NCBI RefSeq assembly: GCF_030463565.1
Contig: NC_134648.1
Span: 11,263,806 to 11,327,805 of the forward strand
Direction of reading: 5' to 3'
Length of the DNA stretch: 64,000 nucleotides
From: Pelecanus crispus
Lineage: Eukaryota; Chordata; Aves; Pelecaniformes; Pelecanidae
Shown here one piece after another: positions 36,270 through 49,900 of this stretch. Below the pieces are notes generated by a model. That model was not told the DNA's origin. It did not search any database and saw nothing but the letters and a program-made list of their open reading frames with translations. The position numbers were made by a program, and so were the translations under genes. Every line of letters starts with the position of its first letter. The stretch's first letter is position 1.

Positions 36270-39200
36270 GTTAAATAAAGTACTCCTCCCTTGAAATAGA
36301 GGATATTGTTCTTTAAGTGTGACATGTCTCAGAAAACTGTTACTTGTCACACTTTTGGTAAATATTAAAGACATAATCTTGGGTGAAACCAGTAATTGTT
36401 TATAGAAATATCTCATGAAACACAGAAAAAGATTCATCACTGCTGAATGGAGTTCTCTAGAAAGAAAACATTTTTTGAGTAATTCTTATCACAAACTGTC
36501 TCAATAAAACACTTGATCAAATTTTCTTGTAAAATCCATGGAGCTTTTCATTAAGGAAAGTGAGAAAAATGTCACAGGTCAGTATATATTTTCTTGCTGA
36601 TGGCTGTGTGATGGAATTGGCATAGTCCACACTGAGGGGAGTGTAAAGAAGTTAAGTCTGATTCCAGGTGAAAGGAAGAACACTTCCCCTCCTCACAGAG
36701 AAATTCTCAGTGTTGCCAGGTACAAAAGGAAGGTATACACATGCCACTGGCACAGAGTACCCTGGGAGGACAATTGATATAGGAAGGTCTAAACAATAAA
36801 AGAGCTTAGAAAGTTGCTGGAACTTGTTATTTTCTTAGATATAAAAGTTGTTGCATGAGGATAAGGAGGTTTTTGGTTCACAGAATGTTTCTTCTTCAGC
36901 TAAAGTTGTTTAAATCCTTCTGTGATGGAAGAAGTGACAAAGTTAAGGAGGACTCAGATTGTTGTTTTCCTGGCAGACTTAAAATGTAAGAAAACAAGAG
37001 TAAGCAGACTACTTCTGCCAGGAGGGAAAAAAAGTCAAAACTGATTCAGAAAGGATCCTATATGCTGTATCCAAAGCCATGTTCCAGAGTCCAAACTGGA
37101 GATAACAGAGGAAGCCAACTGCATACTTGGAACTCCACTGAGTAAGATTTGCTTACTCTATGCTAGAACTCAGCAGCACTTACCTTTCTGATATCTGGAA
37201 ACCTATTTTCTTATTAAGAGCTAAGGGCATAATTTCGTAACTCAAAGGATGATGGCATATGACATTTAGGTTTCCTCTAGAGAGTGTAGATCAAAACAAA
37301 TCTTGTTCAGCTCAGCCTTCAGATGTTCTTTTAGGAGCAGTAAGAGTTGTGATGATTCAGAGTGCAGCTATGTTAGCATTTTACTTCAGATTAGACATGC
37401 ACTTCCAAAGTAAATCACCTGATCCTCTCCAGTTATCATGCTTTGGTTCATGCAGTGGAGCAACCTGAAACTAGAAATTTACTCTAGGAGCCCTCCTAAT
37501 GTGCCCCAACAACTAATTCGGTTGACAGCACAAGAGTTAGTCTGGAGTAACCCCCACCCAGGACACATATAGACTGAAATCAGGCCCACAGAATCAACTG
37601 GTTTACTTTATAGATCCATTTCTGCTGTGCCATGGCACTTGCTAATACTAACAAGGCCACAGTCACAGATATATGTGTGTGTTTGTGTCTATGTATAATC
37701 ACATTTGCCATCTTTCGTCATTAAATAGTACATATGAGAAAAAGCATGAGATTCCTTTTTAGAGTGTGTTGGTTTGCACACATTGCAAACATTGGTTTCA
37801 TTGTGGATATCTAAACCAACCAATTTCATTGTGGATGTTTATACAAGGATGAAATATTTCTTCTAGGCATTAAGCAAAAAAGAACTTGGGGAAATTGGTG
37901 TTACAAAAAGAAAGACACATAAACAGGGCTATAAATTGTATTCTATTGACTCTTCCATTCGGCATGAAAGTAAATAGCATGCAGTGACTGTAGTTTCAGT
38001 AAGACTCCATACTCTAGATATGTGATAATTATTTGGGCTTGTAAAATCACAGGTTCCTGGAGTGTTTTTATGGTTCTCTCTCCAATGATCCTGCATCATA
38101 GGCAGAAAAGCAGAACTGATCCAGTTTCTGTGCCAATGGGCTGCACTCCACAAGCCTGAGACAAGATCACAAGAACACATGTTGAGGAGAGTGCACTTCA
38201 TTCCAATGGCCAGGACATATCTGCTTGTGAATATTTATCCTTGCTATAGTATATTTGGTTCCTTGAACTCGACAGCATTTATAAAGAAATTAGGCTACTA
38301 CTTCAGTTTTACTTATAGTGCAACTGAGGCACAGAAAGGTTAACTGACTTGCTGAAGGCTAAACAGCCTGCCAAGGTTAAGAATAAGATTCAGCCTCCTA
38401 AGTCCACAGTTGCTGCTCTTCTTTCTAAGCCAAACTGCATCCAAATCTTCCCTACGTACATATAAAAATACTATAGCATTAGGTTTATCTAATGGCTTCA
38501 GCACATGTAGCCATGACTATGGAAAAGCTGAGTACATGGAAAGGCTGCTGCTGCAAGTCCTACAGCCTTGGAGAGAAGATGCATGTAGAAAAAAGAAATA
38601 TGTATAGCATACTTATGAATCTTCCCAGATAGAGTGACCCTGGGTCGTGTGCATTCTGTTGTGCCCTCCAGATGTTAGAGTGCACCTGCTATTGAAATAT
38701 GAGTCTATATTTTCAGTTATATTTGTTCTGATGCACAACAGGGATTGTAAGGACGTAGTTTGCTTTACATTTATCTTAGATCTCCCATATTTGGGGTTAG
38801 CACATGGCCCAGCAGTAGCCCAAATTACGTTAGAGGAGCTCTGTGAGCAAAATGGATGCATCTACAGTGATAGCTTTAAACCTTGATTTTTTTGGTCATA
38901 CCTACCCCTAAAATTATACATGATTAAGATTAATATGAAGCACAGTAACTTAACTGAATATCTTTGTCACACTGAACTTATGTGTGCTGAGTTCATTCAG
39001 CTTGAATTCACATTCAACCATTTTAATAGTATGACTTTAAATCTAAGGACTCTTCTGTAGAGATGGTGCAGCATCTGCTCTGTATGTCCAAAACTGACCC
39101 TGCATGTCCTCTCACACAAGATGTGTATTCTTCTTTTGTTGGCCTTAGTCTGAAAGGTGATTCTTTTTGAAAACATTTGCTTTCTTCCAGTGAACAGTGA

Positions 39201-39876
39201 GAGTGCTGGGCAGGTTTTTGTCCAGAGAGCAGAAAACTAGCTGAAATGTCAGTTTTCTTTAATTCATTTTGCTCTGTCCAATTTATTACTGATAAGAAGT
39301 TTTATACCTGATAGAGCCATCCACACAGAGGACTACTGTAAGTCATATTCATGAATGTTCTAGTCTCAAGTAGAGCAAATTGTATGTTGTGGATTGTTAC
39401 TGATGACAAAACTCAATACTAATGACAATAAATGATGCTCTGTACTATGTGCTGATCATAGGAAAATAGAACCCAGTGAAATGACTACCTGAATACTCTG
39501 TATGAGTCACGCTAAATACTATGTACTAATGTTATCTTTCTCAAGGAAATGATGAACATCATTCTTAGAATGAAGAAATGTCTTTCCATTCACAAAGATG
39601 ACTCAGAAAATGGATATGTATATCTTAAAGCCTGTTCATACAACCCTTAACATAGTTTATAGTCCTCAGCTGCTTCTTTCCCACTGACTTTAAATCAACT
39701 TTTTAGCCTAAGAGCAGTTAACTGCAAGAAACTGCCACTGACAACATGAACTATGCTGCTTTTACCTAGATAAATGTATGTATTTTGCACAATGTGATAC
39801 CATAAGAAGCTGGAGGAGCAACTCTAGCATGAAGTTTACACCTTAATGCATTATGTTCACATGTAGGCAGAGAGAC
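36270..39876. other. Intergenic, no gene seen
   Basis: This is A/T-rich unique sequence with a MIR-like remnant at 38,321-38,445 and a short TG-rich patch near 37,670-37,690. Open frames are short and unrecognised. Confidence 0.6.
38321..38445 (-). repeat. MIR-like SINE remnant
   Basis: caactgaggcacagaaaggt followed by taactgacttgctgaaggct is a clear antisense match to the MIR core. Recognisable tail sequence continues to about 38,445. It is a diverged ancient SINE. Confidence 0.75.
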
Positions 39877-40449
39877 TGTCCTGGTTTCGGCTGGGATAGA
39901 GTTAATTTTCTTCCTAGTAGCTGGCATAGTGTTGTGGTTTGAATTTAGTAGGAGAAGAATGTTGATAACACACTGATGGTTTAGTTGTTGCTAAGTACTG
40001 CTTATGCTAGTCAAGGACTTCTCAGCTTCCCATGCTCTGCCAGGTACACAAGAAACTGGGAGGGGGCACAGCCGGGACAGTGGATCCAAACTGCCCAAAG
40101 GGCTATTCCATACCATATGACACCATGCTCAGTATATAAACTGGGGGGGGGGGGTTGGCCAGGGAGCAGCGATCACTGCTCAGGAACTGTCTGGGTATTG
40201 GTCAGCAGGTGGTGAGCAATTGCATTGTGCATCACTTGCTTTGTATATTGTTATTATTATTATCATTATTATATTGTTATTATTATCATTACTATTTTAT
40301 TTTATTTCAACTATTAAACTGTTCTTATCTCATCCCAGGATTGTTTCTCACTCTTACTCCTCCGATTCTCTCCCCCATCCCATTGGGGTAGGGGGAGTGA
40401 GCGAGCGGCTGCGTGGTGCTGAGTTGCTGGCTGGGGCTAAACCACAACA
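39877..40449 (+). mobile_element. Solo LTR (family B), plus orientation
   Basis: The LTR begins tgtcctggtttcggctggga and ends gctaaaccacaaca, with TG...CA termini. A TATA box (tatataaa) lies at about 40,133 and ATTAAA at 40,313, giving plus orientation. A trinucleotide-rich tract (ttattattat) occupies 40,250-40,300. Target duplication is unclear: GAGAC on the left and CTGAC on the right. No internal retroviral sequence is present. Its inverted relative is at 43,390-43,951. Confidence 0.88.
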
Positions 40450-43389
40450 CTGACTTACATGTATGAGCTTTTTACTTGCTTCAGACCTGTGCTCTTTCCC
40501 AGCTAGAGAAACAGATTATGGCTACTGTATGGTGGGCTCTGACCTACCAATTTTGATGGTGAGTGCCAGTGCAGCTGTACACAGTCTTCTAGTGTCATTT
40601 CACTTCTCACCTCTACTCCCTTTCTTCCTGCTTGCCCCCTCTGCACACAGTCTACTTGCTATATTAGAGATATATGACTGACATTCAACCCTTTCACCCC
40701 ATGACATCTGTGTGATTCTCTGCTGCAGGCAGGAGGACAGAGAGAACAGAGGGGACACGAGGACAGAGAGAACAGTTGGGTTAATAAAACAGAACACCAT
40801 TAGAGAAGCCGTAATGTTGGACAAACTCCAGCCTGGAACACAAGAACAGCTATGCCAGTGGATACCCTGGAATAATACTCTGAGGAGCAGTTTAGAGGCA
40901 AATCTGGGAGGCAGCATGGTGAGGAAGTGGCATCAGCATTTCAGTCATATAAGTGGTATCTTCCATCTTAGTTTTTCATGTAGAGAAAACTATGAAAGTA
41001 TTTCTGAAAGATGATTAATAAAATTACTGTTATGGAGGATACTTCAATAGATTGATATCATACTAAAGACATTACTGTTAAAAATAATCTAATATGTACC
41101 CTTTACTCTTAACAAAGTTTTCTAAAAAATACTTCTTGGTTAATTAAATCTGTAATGCTACAGATAAAACTATGAGAGGTGGAAATACCTCAATAGATTT
41201 GTACCTTACATTTGATTTTTCTTTTCAAACAAAGAATTCAGAGTAATAGCTCCTCTGACATCAAAGTCACTACTGGAGGAAATATTAATATTGGAGCATG
41301 GACTTTCACAATTCTATGTGCACCGATTTCCTGACATGTTTGAATCCTGAAAGATGAAAAAGAAGTGTATATGTTGAGTTAAGGAGATGTCCATCATGCT
41401 CATAAGAAGCATACACTTTTTAATGCACCAGTAACTTTCTTTGGGACTTCGCTGGGAATGCTTTTACAATTTTACTATGTTTAAATGATTTAGCATTTTA
41501 AATTATTGCAGGCAGAAAACTTAGAGCAGAAGTGATCTCTTTTAAAAGTGGCTAATGGAGCAGATCCTAGAGAAGAGAAACTAAGTTACTCCTAATATTA
41601 GGTCTTACAGGAAAACAAATCCAATATTAGAACCACAGTGAACAAATATTCTTGAGTGTTCTCTCTGTATAGATTTATTCACTGACAATATCACATTAAG
41701 GTTAGAAAAGCAGCTGTTGAGTCATTCCTGTCATGAAACAATGCTTCATAGAGTATTTTCTAGAATCTCTCACGTTGCAATCTCCAAGTTTCAGCTTTCT
41801 TTTCTTTGCTAACCAAGGTTAGCATGAACTAGAGTCTCAGTTGCTTTTGTTCAATGCATTTGAATGTATAGGTAAAGGTCACACTAAATGCCAGCTTTGG
41901 TTAATTTACAGCTCTGATCTTGTGCTGTCTCAAAATAAATAAGACTCTTTACATGTGGGAACACTGACTCTGCCGAAAAAGAATTTGACATCCTGATCTT
42001 CATCATGAACAACTGGGTGCTACACTTTACCTAGAACTGGAATAGCTCGTATGAACAGAGAACTAACCTCAAGGAAAGGAAGGGAAGGGATAAAAAATGA
42101 TGTGTTGCAATGGGGCTTACTCTAATGTGAGCCTAGAATGAAAGGAACAAGATGGACCCTGCATAGTTGTCACTACAGGGGAGAGAGGACAGGTAAAAAG
42201 TTTAGGATGGATATTACGTTACTACAAAAAGTAGGCAAAGCTACTCATTCCCTAAGAGTAAACCTAAATTTCAGACTTATCAGCAAGACAGTGCTAGCCT
42301 CCAAAATCTTTCTTTGTTTCATTTTAACCAAAATGTTCCTGTGTGTCACAGCTGCATGTGGCAGAAGAAACAGGAAGTGAGTGGTGGGACCAGGAGAGCC
42401 TCTTGCTGATGAATGCCACCTCAGTTAGAGCTCTCTCTGGGAAGGAACATGCAGGAGTTAGATGAGTTGCTTGTTGAAAATAAAAAAGAACCCAAAACAG
42501 TGCACAGCATTTACAAATTATGTAAAAACTCACCTTCTGCTCAAAGACAATGGACATTGTCAGAAATCTCTGAGACACATGAATCACCCGGCTCCTTCTG
42601 CCATGATATTTGCACCAATATGAAGGAGAGTGCTGAATAGAAATATGCAAGTACAGATCCACGCAAACCACACAGCCAACAGTGGAATTCATTCTTAGAA
42701 GAAAGTATTGAGCTTCATTGCTAGAATGCCAAAATTATGACCTGAGTCCTGTACTAGTTTGAGACACTCAAAGATCACAGTGCAGCCAGTAGTGGTGGTA
42801 ATTGTGAGGGAGCAATTCCAGCACCAGAGCAGTTGTGGACACAAAGAGAGTGAAATGTGGACAAGTTGCACAACTATACAAGCTGGTATTGCTGTGACAA
42901 TGTGTAGCTCTCCTACTTCCCCAGGAAAAATATGGCTTCTCAACTGGAAGGCCTTTGGCTGTGCTCTTACACTACGCTTATTCTCTGCTACGAAGCAGAG
43001 CTTAGTCATACTTACTCCCTAGGAAGACATCAAGGAAGGACACTTCAGCAACATGGAAATCAATACCTGTGGTCTCTATTTAAAAGAGCAAGTGTTAAAT
43101 CACCTACACACACACTCTGAGCACAATTTTCAAGACTTTGAGCAAAACAAGTAATCCTTTTGCCTTTGTTTTCCAGTTTGTAATGCTGGACTATTACCTG
43201 TTTGGAACTGATATTATTTTACCATAAAGGTATTATTTAACTAATGCTCATTACATGGTTCAAAGTTTTATAGAATTTGCACCTTTATATTAAAGAGTAT
43301 TATGTGGTTTCAGTGCTGATTTTCCTAGAATGAAAATCACTTCCTTAAACAATCTGGGGGATAACAGTTATCTGAAACTAATACATGAT
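40450..43389. other. Intergenic segment between inverted LTRs
   Basis: This 2.9 kb lies between two oppositely oriented LTRs of one family. It shows no gag, pol or env resemblance, so the two LTRs do not bracket a provirus. Open frames at 40,712-41,014 and 42,138-43,120 are short, overlap on both strands and are not recognised. Confidence 0.6.
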
Positions 43390-43951
43390 TGTCGTGGTTT
43401 AGCCCCAGCCAGCAGCTAAGCACCATGCAGCCGCTCACTCACTCCCCCTACCCCAATGGGATGGGGGAGAGAATTGGAAGAGTAAGAGTGAGAAACACTC
43501 CTGGGTTGAGATAAGAACAGTTTAATAGTTGAAATAAAGTAAAATAGTAGTAGTAGTAATAATAATAGTAATAATAATATACAAAGCAAGTGATGCACAA
43601 TGCAATTGCTCACCACCCGCCGACCGATACTCAGCCAGTTCCTGAGCAGTGATCGCTGCCCCCTGCACAACTCCTTGCAGCTTATATACTGAGCATGATG
43701 TCATATGGTATGGAATAGCCCTTTGGGCAGTTTGGATCAACTATTCTGGCTGTGCCCCCTCCCATCTTCTTGTGCACCTGGCAGAGCATGGGAAGCTGAG
43801 AAGTCCTTGACTAGCATAAGCAGTACTTAGCAACAACTAAACCATCAGTGTGTTATCAACATTCTTCTCCTACTAAATTCAAACCACAGCACTATGCCTA
43901 CTACTAGGAAGAAAATTAACTTTGTTAACTATCCCAGCCAAAACCAGGACA
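43390..43951 (-). mobile_element. Solo LTR (family B), minus orientation
   Basis: The plus strand reads tgtcgtggtttagccccagc at the left end and ccaaaaccaggaca at the right, the reverse complement of the family B LTR. The reverse of its TATA region (agcttatatactgagcat) lies near 43,679. Flanks ATGAT and ATGGT form a 4-of-5 target duplication. It carries the same trinucleotide-rich tract in complementary form (43,545-43,580). Confidence 0.88.
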
Positions 43952-46900
43952 ATGGTACATTCGTACGTATTCTAGCAAGTGTTTTTCCTTGAGAGGTTTT
44001 ATGTTGATTTTGAGAGAATTATGAAAGTTGTAATGAAAAAGCTAACGGAACTCTTTAATCTCAACGTTAGAGCACCATCTAGAGGCAAATAACATGCCCC
44101 GTACCAGGCTAAGCGTGCCCAAGATCGCAATAAACTGACAAATTGATTTTGAATTTGATTTGAGAAAGCTTTGAGAAAATCTCAAACTTCTCTGTATTAA
44201 GGGATATTTTTTCTCCTACACTATTATTGTGAAATGGAATAAAGTGATGTGAAATCTCCAGTGACTATTGCAGAGAAATCAACAGTCAAAAAACTATAAT
44301 CATTTCACAACACCCATGTTTGAAGAATGATGCAGTCTTTCTTCCAGTTCTCTGGAAGCATGATTATATTTTCTCTGTATGCTGAAAACGTGATATTTGT
44401 GTGCCCTAGTCTGAGACAAGCGTTAACACAAAGATTTCTTCAAGCAACAGCCCATACTAGAGTACTCCACCATTAGAATCCACGTGAGTGCATTTGGACA
44501 TCCTTTTACATGCAGTAAAAACCATTTGTTTCTATTTTGATCATTTGTGAGGTTGTGCTTTATACAGGTAGTATCTGATAGAGGATTATTGGAGTTGCTA
44601 GGTATTACATGGCTTGACAGCTCTTTTGCATAGGCAAACCAGTTGTAATCTCACTGAAATTGTAGAGTACCTTGGGTTTAAATGGCAATGAATGAGAAAT
44701 AAAGCAAGCCCTCTGTGTCCAGAACTTTGTATTTAGGAAGGCTGGACATGCTTATGACTCCTTAGAGGATTTTGATTTTTCACTGCCAGATTCTTGGGTA
44801 ATCTGCACCTTGTGAAAAGAAAGACAAGACGCTACAATATGTGTGAGTGGAAAATTGTCTCTACATACTTTTGTTTTATGTGATAGACAATGAGCCTACT
44901 GTCTTAACAACTGTCAGATGCATCCATAAGATTCTGAAGTAATTCCAAAGTATGCACAGCTGTCATGGAAAGACCAATTAGACAGAGGCAATAATACTAA
45001 CTATATGGCTTTTGAATACATCAGCAGGATGAGCAGATTCCTAAGTTACTATGGGCTGTGTAGTATCACAAAGTATAACTACGTCTCTGTCTTGGAAAAA
45101 TCACATTTTAATTCAGTTCTGTATCCTAGACCCACTAGAGGTATATTTTCACAAAGGTACTCTTCTTTAGGTGAGGATGAAATGTATAAAGCTCAGATAT
45201 TAAAACACCTGGGAAAAATCCTCATAAAAGAGCTGTTAGTTAATACCTCGTATTTTGCCTAAGTATAACTACATACCAATTCCTTAGGTAATTATTTTTC
45301 TTTCAGAATTCTATTCTAGGTGCTTCCAGAGTCATGTTCAATATACTTTTAATAAACATTCAAAATTAACATACACTCTCAAAAAATTACATTGTTGGAT
45401 GAGATTTACAGTTAACCAGTTACCTATGCCTATCCAGCCCAGAGAAAGTGTCATTTTAGCCTGATAGGTACATCCACACCAGCTATATTATAGTTAGCCC
45501 AAGCCACACTAGCATCAATAAGAACATCTTCAGAGAGCTTGGATTTGGGTTGCCATGCCATGCTACCAGGCCTTCCTTATGCTTGCTGTACAAGTAGCTG
45601 GATTATAAGTAGCCTGAATGTGCCTATCCACGTTGCTGTTGCAACTTCACCTAGCTGTGCAGATATGCCCTAGATAGAGATTTTATGGCATTGCAGTCTA
45701 CTTTGTGAATTCAGTGTAGTCCCACTAATACCACAGGAATACTCAGTGGTTATGAGAATTCCTCCAAACTAGGGTAATGCAGTCCCCTGACTCTGGAGCC
45801 CTTTCATTTTCCACTTCTTGCTCTTTCTCTTCTTGTAACTCTATTCCCTTCTATGTCTCTCCATACTTAATAAGGCGTAAATTACTGTAAGGGACATTTA
45901 AAGGTGACCAGCAAAGGACTTTCTAAAAACTGTAATTATTCTTTTTTTGTTTCTTTACATTGGCCAAATGAAAAACCAAAGGCCTTCCCCGCCCCCAAGT
46001 GAAAGAGTTCCTTTCTCCTCCCACATTCCTCCTCCTCCCCTCACTTAATTTTACCAACCTTGTCAGGTCTTGCTCAATCTCCTCCTGGAGACAGGTGTGT
46101 CCCCTTTTCTGGATCATGCACTGTACGTGTGGGCAGTGAGATGACAAATCTCAAACAACTGTGTCCTTCTCCAGGTGATTCACTGGTTGCAGTGGTAAAA
46201 CAGGAGCTAAAAAAAAATTTTAGTGACCTTTCAGTGAAAAAATTCTTTCAATTATTCAGCCTCTTACTTTCTTTCTCTGGGATGTCACTATCTCCTTCTC
46301 TGTCATCATGAAGTTTCCTAGGGTAGATAAGGTCTTAATTTTGTTATTAAAATACTTTTTACACTTTGTACTTTTAGTGCTTCCTCAGTGTTTTCCAAGG
46401 AGAATAAAACCTGATAGGTCAGGGATTACTTTTTCTTTTAGGTTTATGTCTGGAAATCACATGGCCTGCACACAGCACCTACAGCGGGTTGAATATGTAG
46501 CATATGTTCTCTGCAGCTTGATTGGATTTAGCTTCCTGTTAAATAACATGAGCCTACTATGAATGGAAGACAGTAATCTGAATGCCCTTTCCACAGAGAT
46601 GTGACTTTTTTGCAATTTCACCTTCAAAGATGGGGGAGGCACCAGGAATCAGCTTTTACAGTATTGATTTGTAATGTTCTTTCCTTCTTTGTCAGGGTAA
46701 GTGCCTGAACTGTCAGTCTAGCAGCACAGTGCTAGGAACAAATGCCACTTGACAAAATGTCACAAAATACAGTTGTGTTCACTCCTTGTAAAACTAGCAG
46801 AGGACAAAGTTAGCTTTGAAAGTTGGAGGGGAGTTAAGAGTTTTCTGGGATTGCAGTTGAAATCTACTTGAAGGATAATTCCAAGTCTAATGATACTAGA

Positions 46901-49900
46901 AGATATCTGAAACCAAGTATATTGTAAGGATCAAATTATATCCTTGAAGATACAGGTGAATCTCCCTAGGGAAATCAACATAAATGATACACAAGTAAAA
47001 TTTTGTTCTCATTGGAAAATAAGAAACTGTCAGGGTATTTGGTTTCTGTATGTTTTAGGGTTTGGGTTTTGGGGTTTTTTTTGACACTGGAGGAACTAGG
47101 TAGAGAGTAGGAAAATTACTTGAATGTAGATCAATGGTTCTCAATTCTTATATGATGCATCATATGCTATAGCCCAAGTCCTGAAAAAGTGAAAGGCAAA
47201 CATTTTCAAAAGCGTCTTAATTACGTGTTTTTTAAGTATTTGAAGTTCTATTTCCATGAAAACCATGTGATAGTTATGAATAAGGAACAGTTTAACACAG
47301 TCTGTTTTCATAATGAACAGATCTTTGGAGATACCTGATTTTGGAGGTTAGGATTGTATTACTGCATTGGAATACTGATATAAGTGCTATTGTGTGAATA
47401 AAATATTGTGTGAATCACTATTACTGCATCTACTTGTTACTTATACCTGATTTATCTCAAATATCCACAAATTTTGCTCATATAGGCCTGGTTTCTGTTG
47501 GTTCATTCTGGCTAGAAATCTGACAGTCTTTGCTCCGCAGCTGGTTAGAAATGCTCATATGCCTAATTCATGCAGCTCAATATTTGTGGCAGTGACATCT
47601 AGCTGGGAGGAGTCAACTGGTAAGGTGGTAACATCCCAAAGCATTGTTTCTAAATCTGTAAGAGTTCATCTGTCAACATTTAAATTGAACACAGAAATTA
47701 GCTACATCACCGTCCAGATTCAACCTTTGCGCAATCCCAGTTTATTGACTTCATCAGAATTACTGCAGGGTTAACTTGGCCCAGTTTCTCTTTGTTAACA
47801 CAGGAGTGACCATGGAAAGGCTCTGCCATATTCTGTGTTATTTGCATAGCAAATTGTTCAGATACCTTTTCTTAGAAGTAGGCCTTTTGGCTCTCTGTTT
47901 TCTTCTCACACACGTGAGAGATTTGCTTCTCAATAATATGAATAAGGCATCCCATATTTTTGGTCTCAGTAGCAAAAGCAAGCAAGCCCACTCAGTGTGT
48001 TCGTGCTGATAACTGGATGGCCAGGCGGTCCCGTTAAAGAAACCCTTTCCCTTCCCTCCACGGGAGGGCAGCGGTGCTAATGGATGCTCCCACGCAGCGC
48101 TGGGCCTGCACTCAGCTGCTGCTCCAGATGTCACTCAGTGGGTAACTACTTGTTCTGCAACTTTTGTGTGTGTAACAGACAAACGCCTTTAAACTAAAAC
48201 ACAGAAGGAAATGTTTTCTCTTTAAAGGTATCTTACAACCTATCATGTCCCCTCTAGCACTAAAAACTGGAAAAAACATGTTTGCTAGCATACTAATTAG
48301 GCCCTGATATGCAAAAAAGGGACCTTTCACAGCTTTTTAATATATGCAAGAATTGAAGAATATCCATGTAAAGGTGATAAGCAATTTTCCCCCTAAGCTT
48401 CCTACCATTTTTTCTCATTTCCCCAGCAAGTAAACTCCTGTCCTTGCTGGTAGTACGTGGGACACTTGAATCTTTTATTGTGGATGTCATCAAAGGAAAC
48501 AGCTGTAGAAAAGAAGGTCCCCAGGTCAAACATCAGTTAAACCCTAAGTTCCAGAACTTATCCCTATGCTAGGAGTTGGAATAAGTCTCTTAGAAACCCA
48601 TGGACTCCCTAAAATTTCACCAGCTCTGCAGAGGCACAAGTTACAGGCCTTTTTTTTTTTTTTAAACTTTCATGGTTTTTAATAAAACATAAGTCCATTG
48701 ATGACATCAATAAACTGACATCATATATCAGAATTTAATACAAAATTGACTTTACTGAAACTAGGCTTCCTGCTGTGCATCCCTACCTTTGCAATGGTAG
48801 AAGAACTGTCTTTGTTAATGAATGCCTGGTTGCCTCTTAGAACAGAAAGATGGGAGCTAGGAAATTTGATCTGTAGGCCAAATTCTCCTTTTAGGATCAC
48901 TGGCACAAGTGAAGGGATTTTCCCCAGCGAGAATTTAGGCTTGTAAGAGCAGTGCTCTCTGAGGAAACTTACATGAGGTTCTGTGCTTGTGAAACTCTGC
49001 CAATATAAAAAAGAAATATCCTGGCAGTCTGGTCTCACGGGCCACTTAAGAAAATCTGGTCCATCTAATTTACACTGAAGGAAGCCTCTGCCACTGAACT
49101 CTTGAAAGTGTTGTCAGAGCTCTTTTGGGTCAGAAAATAAAAATATCAAATATATTATACCCCGTGTGTATACACTGAGTGAACAGAAAAGCATTATAAC
49201 GTGCTGCTTCTCCTTGTTGCATGTGTGATTTAAACAGTATGGTAAGTTCAAATGACAGCTCCTCCCACATAATATTTTGTTTGCTTTCTTTTTCTGGTTG
49301 TAAGAAAGATATCTGAAGAAATCAATTAGCTGTACAGATGTAATGATAACATGAGCCAAGGAAAATGCATGCTAGGCAAAGAATGACCTTTGTGATACAT
49401 CCATCTCAGCAGATCTGCCCTTGATTACAAATATTCATGACTAATGGTATAGTTTTAATTATAATGGAGAACTTATTGTTGAGATGCTGCAAATGCATCG
49501 GATTTTCAAAAGCTTTTATATTTGAATGTTTTGCCAGTACTTGCTGAAACCCCTTGAGAGGCAATAATTTTCTATGAAAGTTGCCAAAGCCAACTTGTAG
49601 CCAAGATATTGCATGATAAAAATCCTAAATGAGGTAAAACACAATGACTAAAAAAAAAAATTTAATGCACAAGTATTCTTTCTTTTCACATAAACACTTT
49701 TTTCAGTATCTGGATTCTTTTTTGGATGAAAACCGAAACTGAGGGGACACAATCCTTGTGAGAAACTCACGCTCCAGTGGATGACATCTCTTGACATCTG
49801 ATATTCTTAGGAGTACAGAAATTACTAAATCAGGTCATACTCAAGGTCCATTTTGTCTTCTTTATCTAGTACTTTATTAGCATATTCAAATAATTCTGAG

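Noticed and set aside
40155..40391. Leu/Tyr-rich frames near 40.2 and 43.5 kb that look like membrane proteins
   Set aside because: They are translations of the trinucleotide-rich tract inside the family B LTRs.
39877..43951. A complete provirus bounded by the two LTRs
   Set aside because: The LTRs are in opposite orientation and nothing between them resembles gag, pol or env.
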